Of a stretch of 8,086 nt of DNA, positions 1 through 6,613 are shown piece after piece. The notes under the pieces are model-generated. The model did no database searches and was not told the DNA's origin. It saw only the letters and a program-made list of their open reading frames with translations. The DNA is from a bacterium HR12 (lineage in GTDB: Bacteria; Actinomycetota; UBA4738; HRBIN12). The first letter of the stretch is position 1; every line of letters begins with the position of its first letter. The position numbers and the translations under genes were made by a program. Location: contig BEHO01000039.1 in assembly GCA_002898915.1 (NCBI GenBank), positions 1 to 8,086 on the forward strand, given 5' to 3'.

Positions 1-2873
1 AGGCCGGGCTGGAGGTGCCTCGGGCGGACACCGCCACGAGCCTCGAGGAGGCGCTGGCCGTGGCCGAGCGGATCGGGTACCCGCTCATCGTGCGCCCCTC
101 GTTCACCCTGGGCGGCGGCGGCAGCGGGTTCGCCGCGAACCGGGAGGAGCTCGCCGAGCTGGCCGCGCGGAGCCTGGAGATCAGCCCCGTGCACGAGATC
201 CTCCTCGAGGAGTCCATCGCGGGCTGGAAGGAGTTCGAGCTCGAGGTGATGCGCGACGGCGCCGACAACGGCGTGGTGGTCTGCTCGATCGAGAACGTGG
301 ACCCCATGGGGGTGCACACCGGCGACTCGATCACCGTCGCGCCGATCCAGACGCTCACGGACCGCGAGTACCAGGAGATGCGCGACGAGGCGCTCACCGT
401 GCTGCGCGCCATCGGTGTCGAGACCGGGGGCTCGAACGTCCAGTTCGCGGTGGATCCGCGCACCGGGCGACGGGTCGTGATCGAGATGAACCCCCGGGTC
501 TCGCGCTCGTCGGCGCTCGCCTCGAAGGCCACGGGGTTCCCGATCGCGAAGATCGCGGCGCTCCTCGCCGTGGGGTACCGCCTGGACGAGATCGCGAACG
601 ACATCACCGGCGAGACGCCCGCCTCGTTCGAGCCCACCCTGGACTACGTCGTGGTGAAGATCCCGCGGTTCGCCTTCGAGAAGTTCACCGACGCCGATCC
701 CCACCTCACCTCGACGATGAAGTCGGTGGGCGAGGTCATGGCCATCGGCCGGACCTTCAAGGAGGCCCTCGGCAAGGCCTGGCGGGGCCTCGAGAAGGAG
801 GGGTTCGACCTGGGGGCCGAGCGCTTCGGACGGGCGCCGGAGGACGTGCTCGAGCGGCTGCGCCGCGGCACGGAGGACCGGCTCCACCTGATCGAGGCCG
901 CGCTGCGGGCCGGGCGGACGGTCGAGGGGATCGCGGAGGCCTCGGGGATCGACCCCTGGTTCGTGGACCAGATCGCGCAGGTGGTGGAGGAGGCCGACGC
1001 GATCCGGGGCACGCCGCTCGAGCGCCTGGACGCCGAGGGCCTCACGCGCGCCAAGCGCGTCGGGATCTCGGACCGGCGCCTCGCCGTGCTCGCCGGCGCC
1101 ACCGAGTCCGAGGTGCGACGCCGGCGGGAGGCGCTCGGGGTCGAGCCGGTGTTCAAGACCGTGGACACCTGCGCCGGCGAGTTCCCCGCCCGCACCCCGT
1201 ACCACTACTCGACCTACGAGGAGGAGACGGAGGTGCGCCCGGCCTCGCGCCCCCGGATCGTGATCCTCGGCGCCGGTCCGAACCGGATCGGCCAGGGGAT
1301 CGAGTTCGACTACGCCTGCGTGCACGCCGCCTACGCCCTGGAGGAGGCGGGGTACGAATCCGTGATGCTGAACTCGAACCCCGAGACCGTGTCCACCGAC
1401 TACGACACCGCGAGCCGCCTGTACTTCGAGCCGGTGGCGGCGGAGGACGTCCTCGCGGTGTGCCGGGCGGAGCGACCCGAGGGCGTGATCGTGCAGTTCG
1501 GGGGCCAGACCCCGTTGAAGCTGGCCCGCCTCCTCGAGGAGGAGGGGTTCCGGGTCCTCGGCACCCGGCCGGAGGCGATCGACCTCGCCGAGGACCGGGG
1601 GAGGTTCGCCGAGCTCCTGCGGGAGCTCGGGATCCCCGCGCCCCCCCACGGGGAGGCCCGCACCCTTGCCGAGGCGCGCGAGATCGCCGAGCGCATCGGG
1701 TTCCCCGTGGTGGTGCGCCCCTCCTACGTCCTCGGCGGACGGGCGATGGAGATCGTGTACGACGCGGAGGAGCTGGAGCGGTTCGTGGCCGTCGCGGCCG
1801 ACGTGGCTCCGGAACACCCGGTGCTCATCGACCGGTTCCTGGAGGGCGCGATCGAGGTCGACGTGGACGCCGTGGCCGACGGGACGGACGTGTTCGTGGG
1901 CGCCGTGATGGAGCACATCGAGGAGGCCGGGGTCCATTCCGGGGACTCCTCCTGCCAGATCCCGCCGGCCACCCTGTCCGACGGGGAGCTGGACCGGATC
2001 GAGGAGATCGCGCGGCGCATCGCCCGGCGGCTCGAGGTCCGGGGCCTGCTGAACCTGCAGCTCGCGGTGAAGGACGAGCAGGTGTGGGTGCTCGAGGCCA
2101 ACCCTCGGGCCTCGCGCACGGTGCCGTTCGTCTCCAAGGCGATCGGCGTCTCGCTCGCGCGGGTCGCGACGCTCGTGCTGACGGGGCGGACCCTGCCCGA
2201 GCTCGCGGCGGAGGGGATCCTGCCTCCCGATCCCCATCACTACCGGCACCTGCCGTACACGGCGGTCAAGGCCGCCGTGCTGCCCTTCGACCGGTTCCCG
2301 GGGGTCGACACCGTGCTCGGGCCGGAGATGCGCTCGACGGGGGAGGTCATGGGGATCGACGCCGACCCCGGGGCGGCGCTCGCCAAGGCCCTCGTCGCGA
2401 CGGGCGCCGGGCTCCCGACCTCGGGCACCGTCTTCGTGTCGGTCGCGAACCGCGACAAGCGGGCGATCGTGCTCCCGGCCCAGCGCCTGGCCCAGCTCGG
2501 CTTCCGGCTCCTCGCCACCCGAGGCACCGCGGCCGTGCTCGAGCGCGCCGGCGTGCCGGTGGAGCGGGTGGCCAAGGTCAGCGAGGGGCCCGAGAACGTC
2601 GCCGAGCTGATCCGGGCGGGCAAGGTGGACCTCGTGATCAACACGCCCTTCGGGCGGGGAGCGCGGACCGACGGGTACTACATCCGGACGGCCGCCGCCG
2701 CGGCGCGGGTGCCCTGCATCACCACGCTGCCGGGGGTCTTCGCCGCGCTGCGGGGGATCGAGGCGCTCCGGGCCGGAGCGCGTTCGCCCCGCCCGCTCCA
2801 GGAGCACCATGCGGAGGCCCGGGCGCTCGCGGGCTGGCAGGCGCCGCTGCCCCTCGCCGGCGGTGGGGCATGA
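1..2873 (+). CDS. carB: Carbamoyl-phosphate synthase large subunit, 5'-truncated by window edge
   Basis: CarB makes carbamoyl phosphate from bicarbonate, two ATP and ammonia delivered by the small subunit CarA, feeding pyrimidine and arginine synthesis in the cytoplasm. The frame is open from the window edge (first full codon at 3), so the GTG at 15 is an internal valine. About 140 N-terminal residues are missing compared with E. coli CarB (1073 aa). In order I see the rest of the first ATP-grasp domain (GIETGG-like [12 protein letters not shown], then [18 protein letters not shown]), the oligomerisation domain ending at YSTYEEE, the second ATP-grasp domain ([42 protein letters not shown]), and the C-terminal MGS-like allosteric domain ([17 protein letters not shown]). 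Both synthetase halves look intact. A roughly 30-residue tail rich in Ala, Pro and Gly follows. The stop TGA overlaps the next ATG. carA probably lies just upstream. Confidence 0.97.
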   Translation, partial: AGLEVPRADTATSLEEALAVAERIGYPLIVRPSFTLGGGGSGFAANREELAELAARSLEISPVHEILLEESIAGWKEFELEVMRDGADNGVVVCSIENVDPMGVHTGDSITVAPIQTLTDREYQEMRDEALTVLRAIGVETGGSNVQFAVDPRTGRRVVIEMNPRVSRSSALASKATGFPIAKIAALLAVGYRLDEIANDITGETPASFEPTLDYVVVKIPRFAFEKFTDADPHLTSTMKSVGEVMAIGRTFKEALGKAWRGLEKEGFDLGAERFGRAPEDVLERLRRGTEDRLHLIEAALRAGRTVEGIAEASGIDPWFVDQIAQVVEEADAIRGTPLERLDAEGLTRAKRVGISDRRLAVLAGATESEVRRRREALGVEPVFKTVDTCAGEFPARTPYHYSTYEEETEVRPASRPRIVILGAGPNRIGQGIEFDYACVHAAYALEEAGYESVMLNSNPETVSTDYDTASRLYFEPVAAEDVLAVCRAERPEGVIVQFGGQTPLKLARLLEEEGFRVLGTRPEAIDLAEDRGRFAELLRELGIPAPPHGEARTLAEAREIAERIGFPVVVRPSYVLGGRAMEIVYDAEELERFVAVAADVAPEHPVLIDRFLEGAIEVDVDAVADGTDVFVGAVMEHIEEAGVHSGDSSCQIPPATLSDGELDRIEEIARRIARRLEVRGLLNLQLAVKDEQVWVLEANPRASRTVPFVSKAIGVSLARVATLVLTGRTLPELAAEGILPPDPHHYRHLPYTAVKAAVLPFDRFPGVDTVLGPEMRSTGEVMGIDADPGAALAKALVATGAGLPTSGTVFVSVANRDKRAIVLPAQRLAQLGFRLLATRGTAAVLERAGVPVERVAKVSEGPENVAELIRAGKVDLVINTPFGRGARTDGYYIRTAAAAARVPCITTLPGVFAALRGIEALRAGARSPRPLQEHHAEARALAGWQAPLPLAGGGA

Positions 2874-3742
2874 AGCGGATCCGCGCCGAGATCCTGTCCG
2901 TGCGGCGCCTGGGCGTCTACCACACGCTCACCATCGTGGCGCCCGAGGTGGCGGAGCGCGCCCGGCCCGGCCAGTTCCTCTCGGTGGCGATGCCGCCGGA
3001 CCGCGTGTTCCTGCTCCGCCGTCACTTCTCGATCCACCAGGCGTCGCGTCGGGGCGGGTGGGCCGGCACGCTCGAGTTCGCCGTGGAGTCCCAGGGGTCG
3101 GGCACGGAGTGGCTCGCCGAGGCTCGCCCCCACCAGTTCCTCGACGTGATCGGCCCCCTGGGCACGGCGTTCGCGTACCCCGCCCGCCTCACGAACTGCC
3201 TGCTGGTGTGCGAGGGCCGCGGCGGGGCGCCGATCTCCTTCCTCGCGCAGGAGCTGCGGGCCCGGGGCAAGCGGGTGGACATGCTGATCGGGGGGGAGAC
3301 GCAGGACCACGTCTTCAAGCCGATCGAGGCCAAGCGGATCGCCCAGACCATCCGGGTCGCGACCGCCGACGGCTCCATGGGGGACCGGGGGAGCGTCGCG
3401 GACCTCTTGCCCGAGATGGTGGAGGCGACCGGCGCGCAGGTCATCTACGCGGCCGGACCGCGCGAGATGCTCCGCCGCGTGGCGGGGTTCTGCGTCGAGC
3501 GTCGGATCCCGTCGCAGGTGGTGGTGGAGGAGCGCATGGCCTGTGGGATGGGGCAGTGCTTCACGTGCGTGGTCCCGGTCGCCCGGAAGGACGGCTCGGG
3601 CTACGACCACCTGCGCGCCTGCGTGGAGGGACCGGTCTTCAACCCGGCGAGGATCCTGTGGGATCGGTGGATGGGAGAGGTGGCGGAGCCCGCGCCCACC
3701 CCGCCGGAGGGCTTCCCGGTGGTGCGATCGTGGCCGGGGTGA
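2870..3742 (+). CDS. pyrK: PyrK-like dihydroorotate dehydrogenase electron-transfer subunit (FAD, 2Fe-2S)
   Basis: In class 1B dihydroorotate dehydrogenases PyrK carries FAD and a [2Fe-2S] cluster and passes electrons from the FMN of PyrD to NAD+. This 290-residue protein has the family layout. An N-terminal FAD-binding barrel carries the R-x-[YF]-S signature RHFS at 51-54 and GPLGTAF at 95-101. A nucleotide-binding domain follows, with GRGGAP at 116-121, [10 protein letters not shown] and YAAGPREM near 193-200. The C-terminal cluster motif [11 protein letters not shown] supplies Cys225, Cys230 and Cys233, and Cys251 completes the set in ACVEGPVF. All four cysteines are present. The usual Gly-Gly before the G-x-G-x-x-P loop is Cys-Glu (114-115), the last cysteine is about three residues further away than in Lactococcus PyrK, and a Pro-rich tail of about 30 residues is added. 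The ATG start is set by the 4-base ATGA overlap with carB. The family call is firm, but its partner looks atypical, so the electron donor and acceptor are uncertain. Confidence 0.88.
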   Translation: MKRIRAEILSVRRLGVYHTLTIVAPEVAERARPGQFLSVAMPPDRVFLLRRHFSIHQASRRGGWAGTLEFAVESQGSGTEWLAEARPHQFLDVIGPLGTAFAYPARLTNCLLVCEGRGGAPISFLAQELRARGKRVDMLIGGETQDHVFKPIEAKRIAQTIRVATADGSMGDRGSVADLLPEMVEATGAQVIYAAGPREMLRRVAGFCVERRIPSQVVVEERMACGMGQCFTCVVPVARKDGSGYDHLRACVEGPVFNPARILWDRWMGEVAEPAPTPPEGFPVVRSWPG

Positions 3743-4671
3743 AGCCGGCGGTGGTGGTGGACCTCGCGGGGGTGGTCTGCCCCCTCCCGGTCCTCGCCGC
3801 CTCGGGAGGCCTCGCTCCGGGGGGCGGGGCGACCCTCGTGGACCTCCGTCGCTTGGGGGGCGTGGTGACCCGGGGCCTCACCCTCGGGCCCCGTCGGGGT
3901 GGGCCGACCCCGCGGATGGCCGAGACGCCGGCGGGGCTGCTCTCGTGGACGGGTCTCCAGAACCCCGGGGTCGAACGCTTCCTCCTGGAGGATCTGCCGC
4001 GCCTCGAGCAGGCGGGCGTGCCGGTGGTGGTCTCGATCGCCGGGTCGAGCGTGGAGGAGTTCCTGCGTCTGGTCGGCCTGCTCCAGCATCGCCCGGCCAT
4101 CGTGGCGCTCGAGGTGTACCTGGGCGCGCCGGACGAGGAGCGGGGGCGCGGTCGTCCCTTCGCCGCCCGGCTCGACCGGGCGGTGGAGGTGGTCGGGGCC
4201 GTCGCCCGGATGTCCCGGCTCCCGGTCTTCGCGAAGCTCCCGTACCTCGAGCCCGACCTCGTGGAGACGGCCCGCGCGTGCGTGCGTGCGGGGGCGCATG
4301 GGCTCACGATGATCGACGGCGTCCCCGGGCTCGCCGTGGACGCCGATCGGCTCCGCCCCGAGCTGGCGTCGCCGATCGGGCTGCTCTCGGGGCCGGCGAT
4401 CAAGCCGATCGCGCTCGCCGCGGTCCACCGCGTGGCCCAGGAGCTGCCCGACGTGCCGATCATGGGCGTCGGCGGGGTCGCCACCGGCCGGGACGCCGTC
4501 GAGTTCCTGCTCGCCGGGGCGTGGGCGGTCCAGGTCGGGACCGCCATGCTGGTCGACCCCGCCGCCCCCGTGGAGATCGCCCGGGGGATCCTCGCGTACC
4601 TCAAGGAGAAGCAGCTCGAGAGCCCCGCCGCGCTGCGGGGCCGGCTCCGCCCGCCGCGGGGAGCGCCGTGA
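3739..4671 (+). CDS. pyrD: Class 1B dihydroorotate dehydrogenase-like flavoprotein with replaced active-site residues
   Basis: The 310 residues match the PyrD class 1B barrel from end to end. A typical N terminus (ASG at 21-23), GPTPRMAETPAG (55-66) and TGLQNPG (71-77) are present. FMN-site signatures are also present: Lys166 in AKLP, LSGPAIKP (216-223), MGVGGV (242-247) and VGTAMLVDP (266-274). Residues expected to bind or oxidise dihydroorotate are changed. The Lys of the T-K-x-x-T motif is Arg45, the Asn of M-L-N-x-x-G-L-Q-N is Ser69, N-x-S-C-P-N is Y-L-G-A-P-D (127-132, no Cys), and the later Asn-Ser/Thr is Asp193-Gly194. Spacing is conserved, with no gap or frameshift. FMN binding therefore looks likely, while ordinary dihydroorotate oxidation looks doubtful. 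The start is taken as the GTG overlapping the pyrK stop (GTGA); GTG at 3730 is possible and would pair with GGAGG at 3706-3710. The family call is secure; the function is open. Confidence 0.85.
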   Translation: MKPAVVVDLAGVVCPLPVLAASGGLAPGGGATLVDLRRLGGVVTRGLTLGPRRGGPTPRMAETPAGLLSWTGLQNPGVERFLLEDLPRLEQAGVPVVVSIAGSSVEEFLRLVGLLQHRPAIVALEVYLGAPDEERGRGRPFAARLDRAVEVVGAVARMSRLPVFAKLPYLEPDLVETARACVRAGAHGLTMIDGVPGLAVDADRLRPELASPIGLLSGPAIKPIALAAVHRVAQELPDVPIMGVGGVATGRDAVEFLLAGAWAVQVGTAMLVDPAAPVEIARGILAYLKEKQLESPAALRGRLRPPRGAP

Positions 4672-5375
4672 TCCCGCGTCCGGAGAACCCGCTCGTCGTC
4701 GCCCTCGACCTGCCGGACCTCGACGCGGCCGCCGGCCTGGCCGAACGCCTGGCCGGCCGCGTCGGGATGCTGAAGGTCGGCCTCGAGCTGTTCGCCGCGA
4801 GCGGGCCCGAGGCGGTCCGGCGGATCGCCGCGCACGGTCCCGTGGTCCTCGATCTCAAGCTCCACGACATCCCCACCACGGTCGAGCGCGCCGCCCGGGT
4901 CCTGGGCCGGCTGGGGATCGCGATGCTCACCGTCCACGCGGTCGGCGGCGAGCCGATGGTGGCGGCGGCGGTGCGCGGCGCGGCGGCGGGCGCCGACGAC
5001 GCGGGTCTGGCGCCGCCCGTGATCGCGGCCGTCACCGTGCTCTCGAGCCAGGGAGGAGCCCCGCTGGCCCCGCCCACGTCCCTGGCCTCCCTGGCGATCG
5101 CCGCCGGGGCTCTGGCCGTGGTGGTCTCCGGCGGAGACGTGGCCCGGGTGCGGGAGGCCGTGGGTGAGGAACCCTGTCTCGTGGTCCCGGGCATCCGACC
5201 CGAGGGGAGCGAGGTGCACGACCAGGTCCGGGTCCTCACGCCGGGGGCGGCCATCGAGGCGGGCGCCGACTACCTCGTCGTCGGGCGGCCGATCGCGGGC
5301 GCCCCGGACCCGGTGCGCGCGGCGCGCGAGATCCTCGCGGCGGCTCGGCGCGGGGCGCATCGAAACCGCAGGTAG
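4668..5375 (+). CDS. pyrF: Orotidine 5'-phosphate decarboxylase
   Basis: PyrF decarboxylates OMP to UMP, the last step of de novo pyrimidine synthesis, in the cytoplasm. The 235-residue product is the usual length for the bacterial type. The first barrel strand is VALDLPD (11-17), followed by MLKVGLELF (34-42). The catalytic Asp-x-Lys-x-x-Asp motif is intact in LDLKLHDIPTTV (61-72: Asp62, Lys64, Asp67). TVHAVGG (88-94), VTVLSS (122-127), VVPGIRPEG (172-180) and the phosphate-binding end GADYLVVGRPI (199-209, Arg207) complete the family signatures. The GTG start overlaps the pyrD-like stop by four bases (GTGA), with a purine-rich GGGGAG at 4658-4663 four bases before it. It is the last gene of the pyr operon. 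No clear hairpin with a T-run follows it. Confidence 0.96.
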   Translation: MIPRPENPLVVALDLPDLDAAAGLAERLAGRVGMLKVGLELFAASGPEAVRRIAAHGPVVLDLKLHDIPTTVERAARVLGRLGIAMLTVHAVGGEPMVAAAVRGAAAGADDAGLAPPVIAAVTVLSSQGGAPLAPPTSLASLAIAAGALAVVVSGGDVARVREAVGEEPCLVVPGIRPEGSEVHDQVRVLTPGAAIEAGADYLVVGRPIAGAPDPVRAAREILAAARRGAHRNRR

Positions 5376-5456
5376 CGCGCCCATCCCGTTGCTGGCCCGG
5401 GGGGTGCGGCACTATACTCGCGTCGCTTCCGACCCCGACGAGCAAAGGAGCGACGC
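5376..5456 (+). promoter_or_regulatory. Intergenic region with promoter for mihF and downstream genes
   Basis: This 81-base gap is the only appreciable non-coding stretch. It contains a sigma-70/HrdB-type promoter: a partial -35 box TTGCTG (5389-5394), an 18-base spacer and a near-consensus -10 box TATACT (5413-5418). The A/T-rich -10 stands out in very GC-rich DNA. Transcription would start near 5425, giving a leader of about 30 bases. The -35 matches consensus only in its first three bases. I found no hairpin with a T-run that would terminate the pyr operon, so read-through is possible. Confidence 0.65.
5444..5450 (+). promoter_or_regulatory. Ribosome binding site of mihF
   Basis: AAAGGAG lies six bases before the ATG at 5457. 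It is the best Shine-Dalgarno match in the window. It fixes the mihF start and suggests high expression, as expected for an abundant nucleoid protein. Confidence 0.85.
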
Positions 5457-5771
5457 ATGCCGCTACCCACCCTGACGGACGAGCAGCGCAAGCAGGCCCT
5501 GGAGAAGGCGGCCGAGGCGCGCCGGAAGCGGGCCGAGCTCAAGGCGGAGCTGAAGTCCGGCAAGCGCACCCTGAAGGATCTGCTCGCCAACACCGACGAC
5601 GACACCATCGGCAAGATGAAGGTGTCCACGGTCCTCGAGTCGCTGCCCGGGGTGGGGAAGGTCCGGGCAACGCGGATCATGGAGAAGCTGGACATCTCCG
5701 CGAGCCGCAGGATGCGCGGCCTGGGCGCCAAGCAGCGCGAGGCCCTGCTCGCCGAGTTCTCCAAGAAGTAG
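5457..5771 (+). CDS. mihF: Actinobacterial integration host factor (mIHF)
   Basis: mIHF is a small, abundant nucleoid-associated protein specific to Actinobacteria. It bends and compacts DNA and was first found as the host factor for mycobacteriophage L5 integration; it is unrelated in sequence to E. coli IHF. The 104 residues match the family in length and along their whole course. The N terminus is LPTLTDEQR, followed by a long basic helix rich in Lys, Arg, Ala and Glu (about 8-35) and the segment GKMKVSTVLESLPGVGKVRA (52-71). That segment carries the helix-two-turns-helix element LPGVGK, which contacts the DNA backbone. The end is RRMRGLGAKQREALLAEF (84-101). It begins a new transcription unit with its own promoter and a strong ribosome binding site, and sits directly before gmk as in other Actinobacteria. 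Confidence 0.96.
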   Translation: MPLPTLTDEQRKQALEKAAEARRKRAELKAELKSGKRTLKDLLANTDDDTIGKMKVSTVLESLPGVGKVRATRIMEKLDISASRRMRGLGAKQREALLAEFSKK

Positions 5772-5799
5772 CGCGATCGGACCGCGCGGCAAGCTCTTC

Positions 5800-6345
5800 G
5801 TGATCGCCGGCCCGTCGGGGGTCGGCAAGGGGACGCTGGTCCGTCGCCTCGCACAGCGCCTCCCGCGGCTGCGCATCTCGGTCTCCGCGACCACCCGTCC
5901 ACCCCGTCCCGGCGAGCGGGACGGGGTGGATTACCGGTTCGTGAGCGAGGAGGAGTTCAGCCGCCTGATCGAGGCGGGTGAGCTGCTGGAGTGGGCCGAG
6001 GTCTTCGGGCACCGGTACGGCACGCCGGCCCGGCCGGTGCACGAGGCGCTCGCGGCCGGTCAGGACGTCGTGCTGGAGATCGACGTCCAGGGCGCCCATC
6101 AGATCCGGAGCCGCCAGCCGGACGCCGTGCTCATCCTCATCGAGCCGCCGTCCATGGAGGAGCTGGAGCGGCGCCTCCGCGAGCGGGGGACCGAGGATGA
6201 CGCCCGGCTCGCCGAGCGCCTGGCCACCGCCGAGCGCGAGCTCGCCGAGCGCGCGGCCTTCGACCACGTGGTCGTCAACGACGACCTCGAGCGCGCGGCG
6301 GATCGACTCGTTGCTATCATCGAGGGGTCGCCGAGCACCCCATGA
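5800..6345 (+). CDS. gmk: Guanylate kinase; start codon uncertain
   Basis: Gmk phosphorylates GMP to GDP with ATP. From the GTG at 5800 the product is 181 residues: P-loop GPSGVGKGT (4-12), GMP-binding stretch [19 protein letters not shown] (29-47), [15 protein letters not shown] (61-75), VLEIDVQGA (91-99) and lid [10 protein letters not shown] (125-134). These are complete, so the enzyme should be active. The start is problematic. The reading frame stays open upstream and encodes GPRGKLF just before Val-Ile-Ala-Gly-Pro, which is the first beta strand in other guanylate kinases. No in-frame ATG, GTG, TTG or CTG lies between 5641 and 5800. An ATC at 5776, four bases after the mihF stop, is the most attractive position for a full-length protein. 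I give 5800 as the first conventional codon. Neither candidate has a good Shine-Dalgarno, so coupling to mihF translation is likely. Confidence 0.9.
   Translation: MIAGPSGVGKGTLVRRLAQRLPRLRISVSATTRPPRPGERDGVDYRFVSEEEFSRLIEAGELLEWAEVFGHRYGTPARPVHEALAAGQDVVLEIDVQGAHQIRSRQPDAVLILIEPPSMEELERRLRERGTEDDARLAERLATAERELAERAAFDHVVVNDDLERAADRLVAIIEGSPSTP
6312..6320 (+). promoter_or_regulatory. Possible extended -10 promoter for rpoZ inside the gmk 3' end
   Basis: TGCTATCAT at 6312-6320 fits an extended -10 element (TGn plus TATCAT). Start of transcription would be near 6327, about 40 bases before the rpoZ ATG. No convincing -35 box is seen 17-18 bases upstream, where the sequence is plain GC, but extended -10 promoters can work without one. 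It lies inside the gmk coding sequence, where the bases also encode Val-Ala-Ile-Ile, so chance is possible. Confidence 0.35.
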
Positions 6346-6350
6346 GGAGC

Positions 6351-6356
6351 GGAGGA
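6351..6356 (+). promoter_or_regulatory. Ribosome binding site of rpoZ
   Basis: GGAGGA lies 11 bases before the ATG at 6368, slightly longer than the ideal spacing. A second purine run GAGGAG spans the gmk stop. These support ATG 6368 as the rpoZ start. Confidence 0.7.
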
Positions 6357-6367
6357 AGCGCGCACCC

Positions 6368-6613
6368 ATGATCGAGCCGAAGATCGACGACCTGTTGGCC
6401 CAGGTCGACTCCAAGTTCTCGCTCGTGATCCTCGCCGCCAAGCGCGCGCGGGAGATCAACTCCTACTACAACCAGCTCGGCGAGGGTCGCGCGGAGTTCG
6501 TGCCGCCGCTCGTGGAGTCCGGCCTGCGGAGCAAGCCGCTCTCGATCGCCCTCGAGGAGATCGCCGAGGGCAAGATCTACGCCGAGCGCCCCGAAGGGGT
6601 TGGCCCCAAGTAG
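6368..6613 (+). CDS. rpoZ: DNA-directed RNA polymerase omega subunit
   Basis: Omega helps fold and stabilise the beta' subunit of RNA polymerase. The 81-residue product is near the usual length of 80-110. It has the family core: [20 protein letters not shown] (6-25), then RAREIN (26-31), which corresponds to the conserved A-x-R-A-R-x-[IL]-N helix that packs on beta'. The actinobacterial-type continuation SYYNQLGEG (32-40), [20 protein letters not shown] (46-65) and EGKIY (67-71) follows. The start is supported by GGAGGA upstream and by the N-terminal alignment. It lies 22 bases after gmk, and its last 14 bases overlap the proposed coaBC start. The gmk-rpoZ-coaBC order is widely conserved in bacteria. 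Confidence 0.95.
   Translation: MIEPKIDDLLAQVDSKFSLVILAAKRAREINSYYNQLGEGRAEFVPPLVESGLRSKPLSIALEEIAEGKIYAERPEGVGPK

Noticed and set aside
1460..2869. Upstream extension of the pyrK frame through carB (760 codons in total)
   Set aside because: The part before 2870 is Arg/Gly/Pro-rich and lies in a shifted frame within carB. The recognisable PyrK sequence begins at the ATG overlapping the carB stop.
2678..3610. Minus-strand open frame (310 codons) over the carB end and pyrK
   Set aside because: Low-complexity Arg/His/Pro/Leu-rich translation opposite pyrK, which has clear family motifs; typical of stop-poor GC-rich DNA.
4080..4170. Frameshift as explanation for the missing N-x-S-C-P-N loop of the PyrD-like protein
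   Set aside because: Neither of the other two forward frames encodes the motif here, flanking residues stay in register with the family, and the spacing to the following Lys166 is normal. The change is substitution, not an indel.
3639..5384. Long open frame (581 codons) on the minus strand across pyrK end, pyrD and pyrF
   Set aside because: Its translation is rich in Arg, Ala, Pro and Ser with no domain signature. It is the antisense shadow of GC-rich genes that are each well supported on the + strand.
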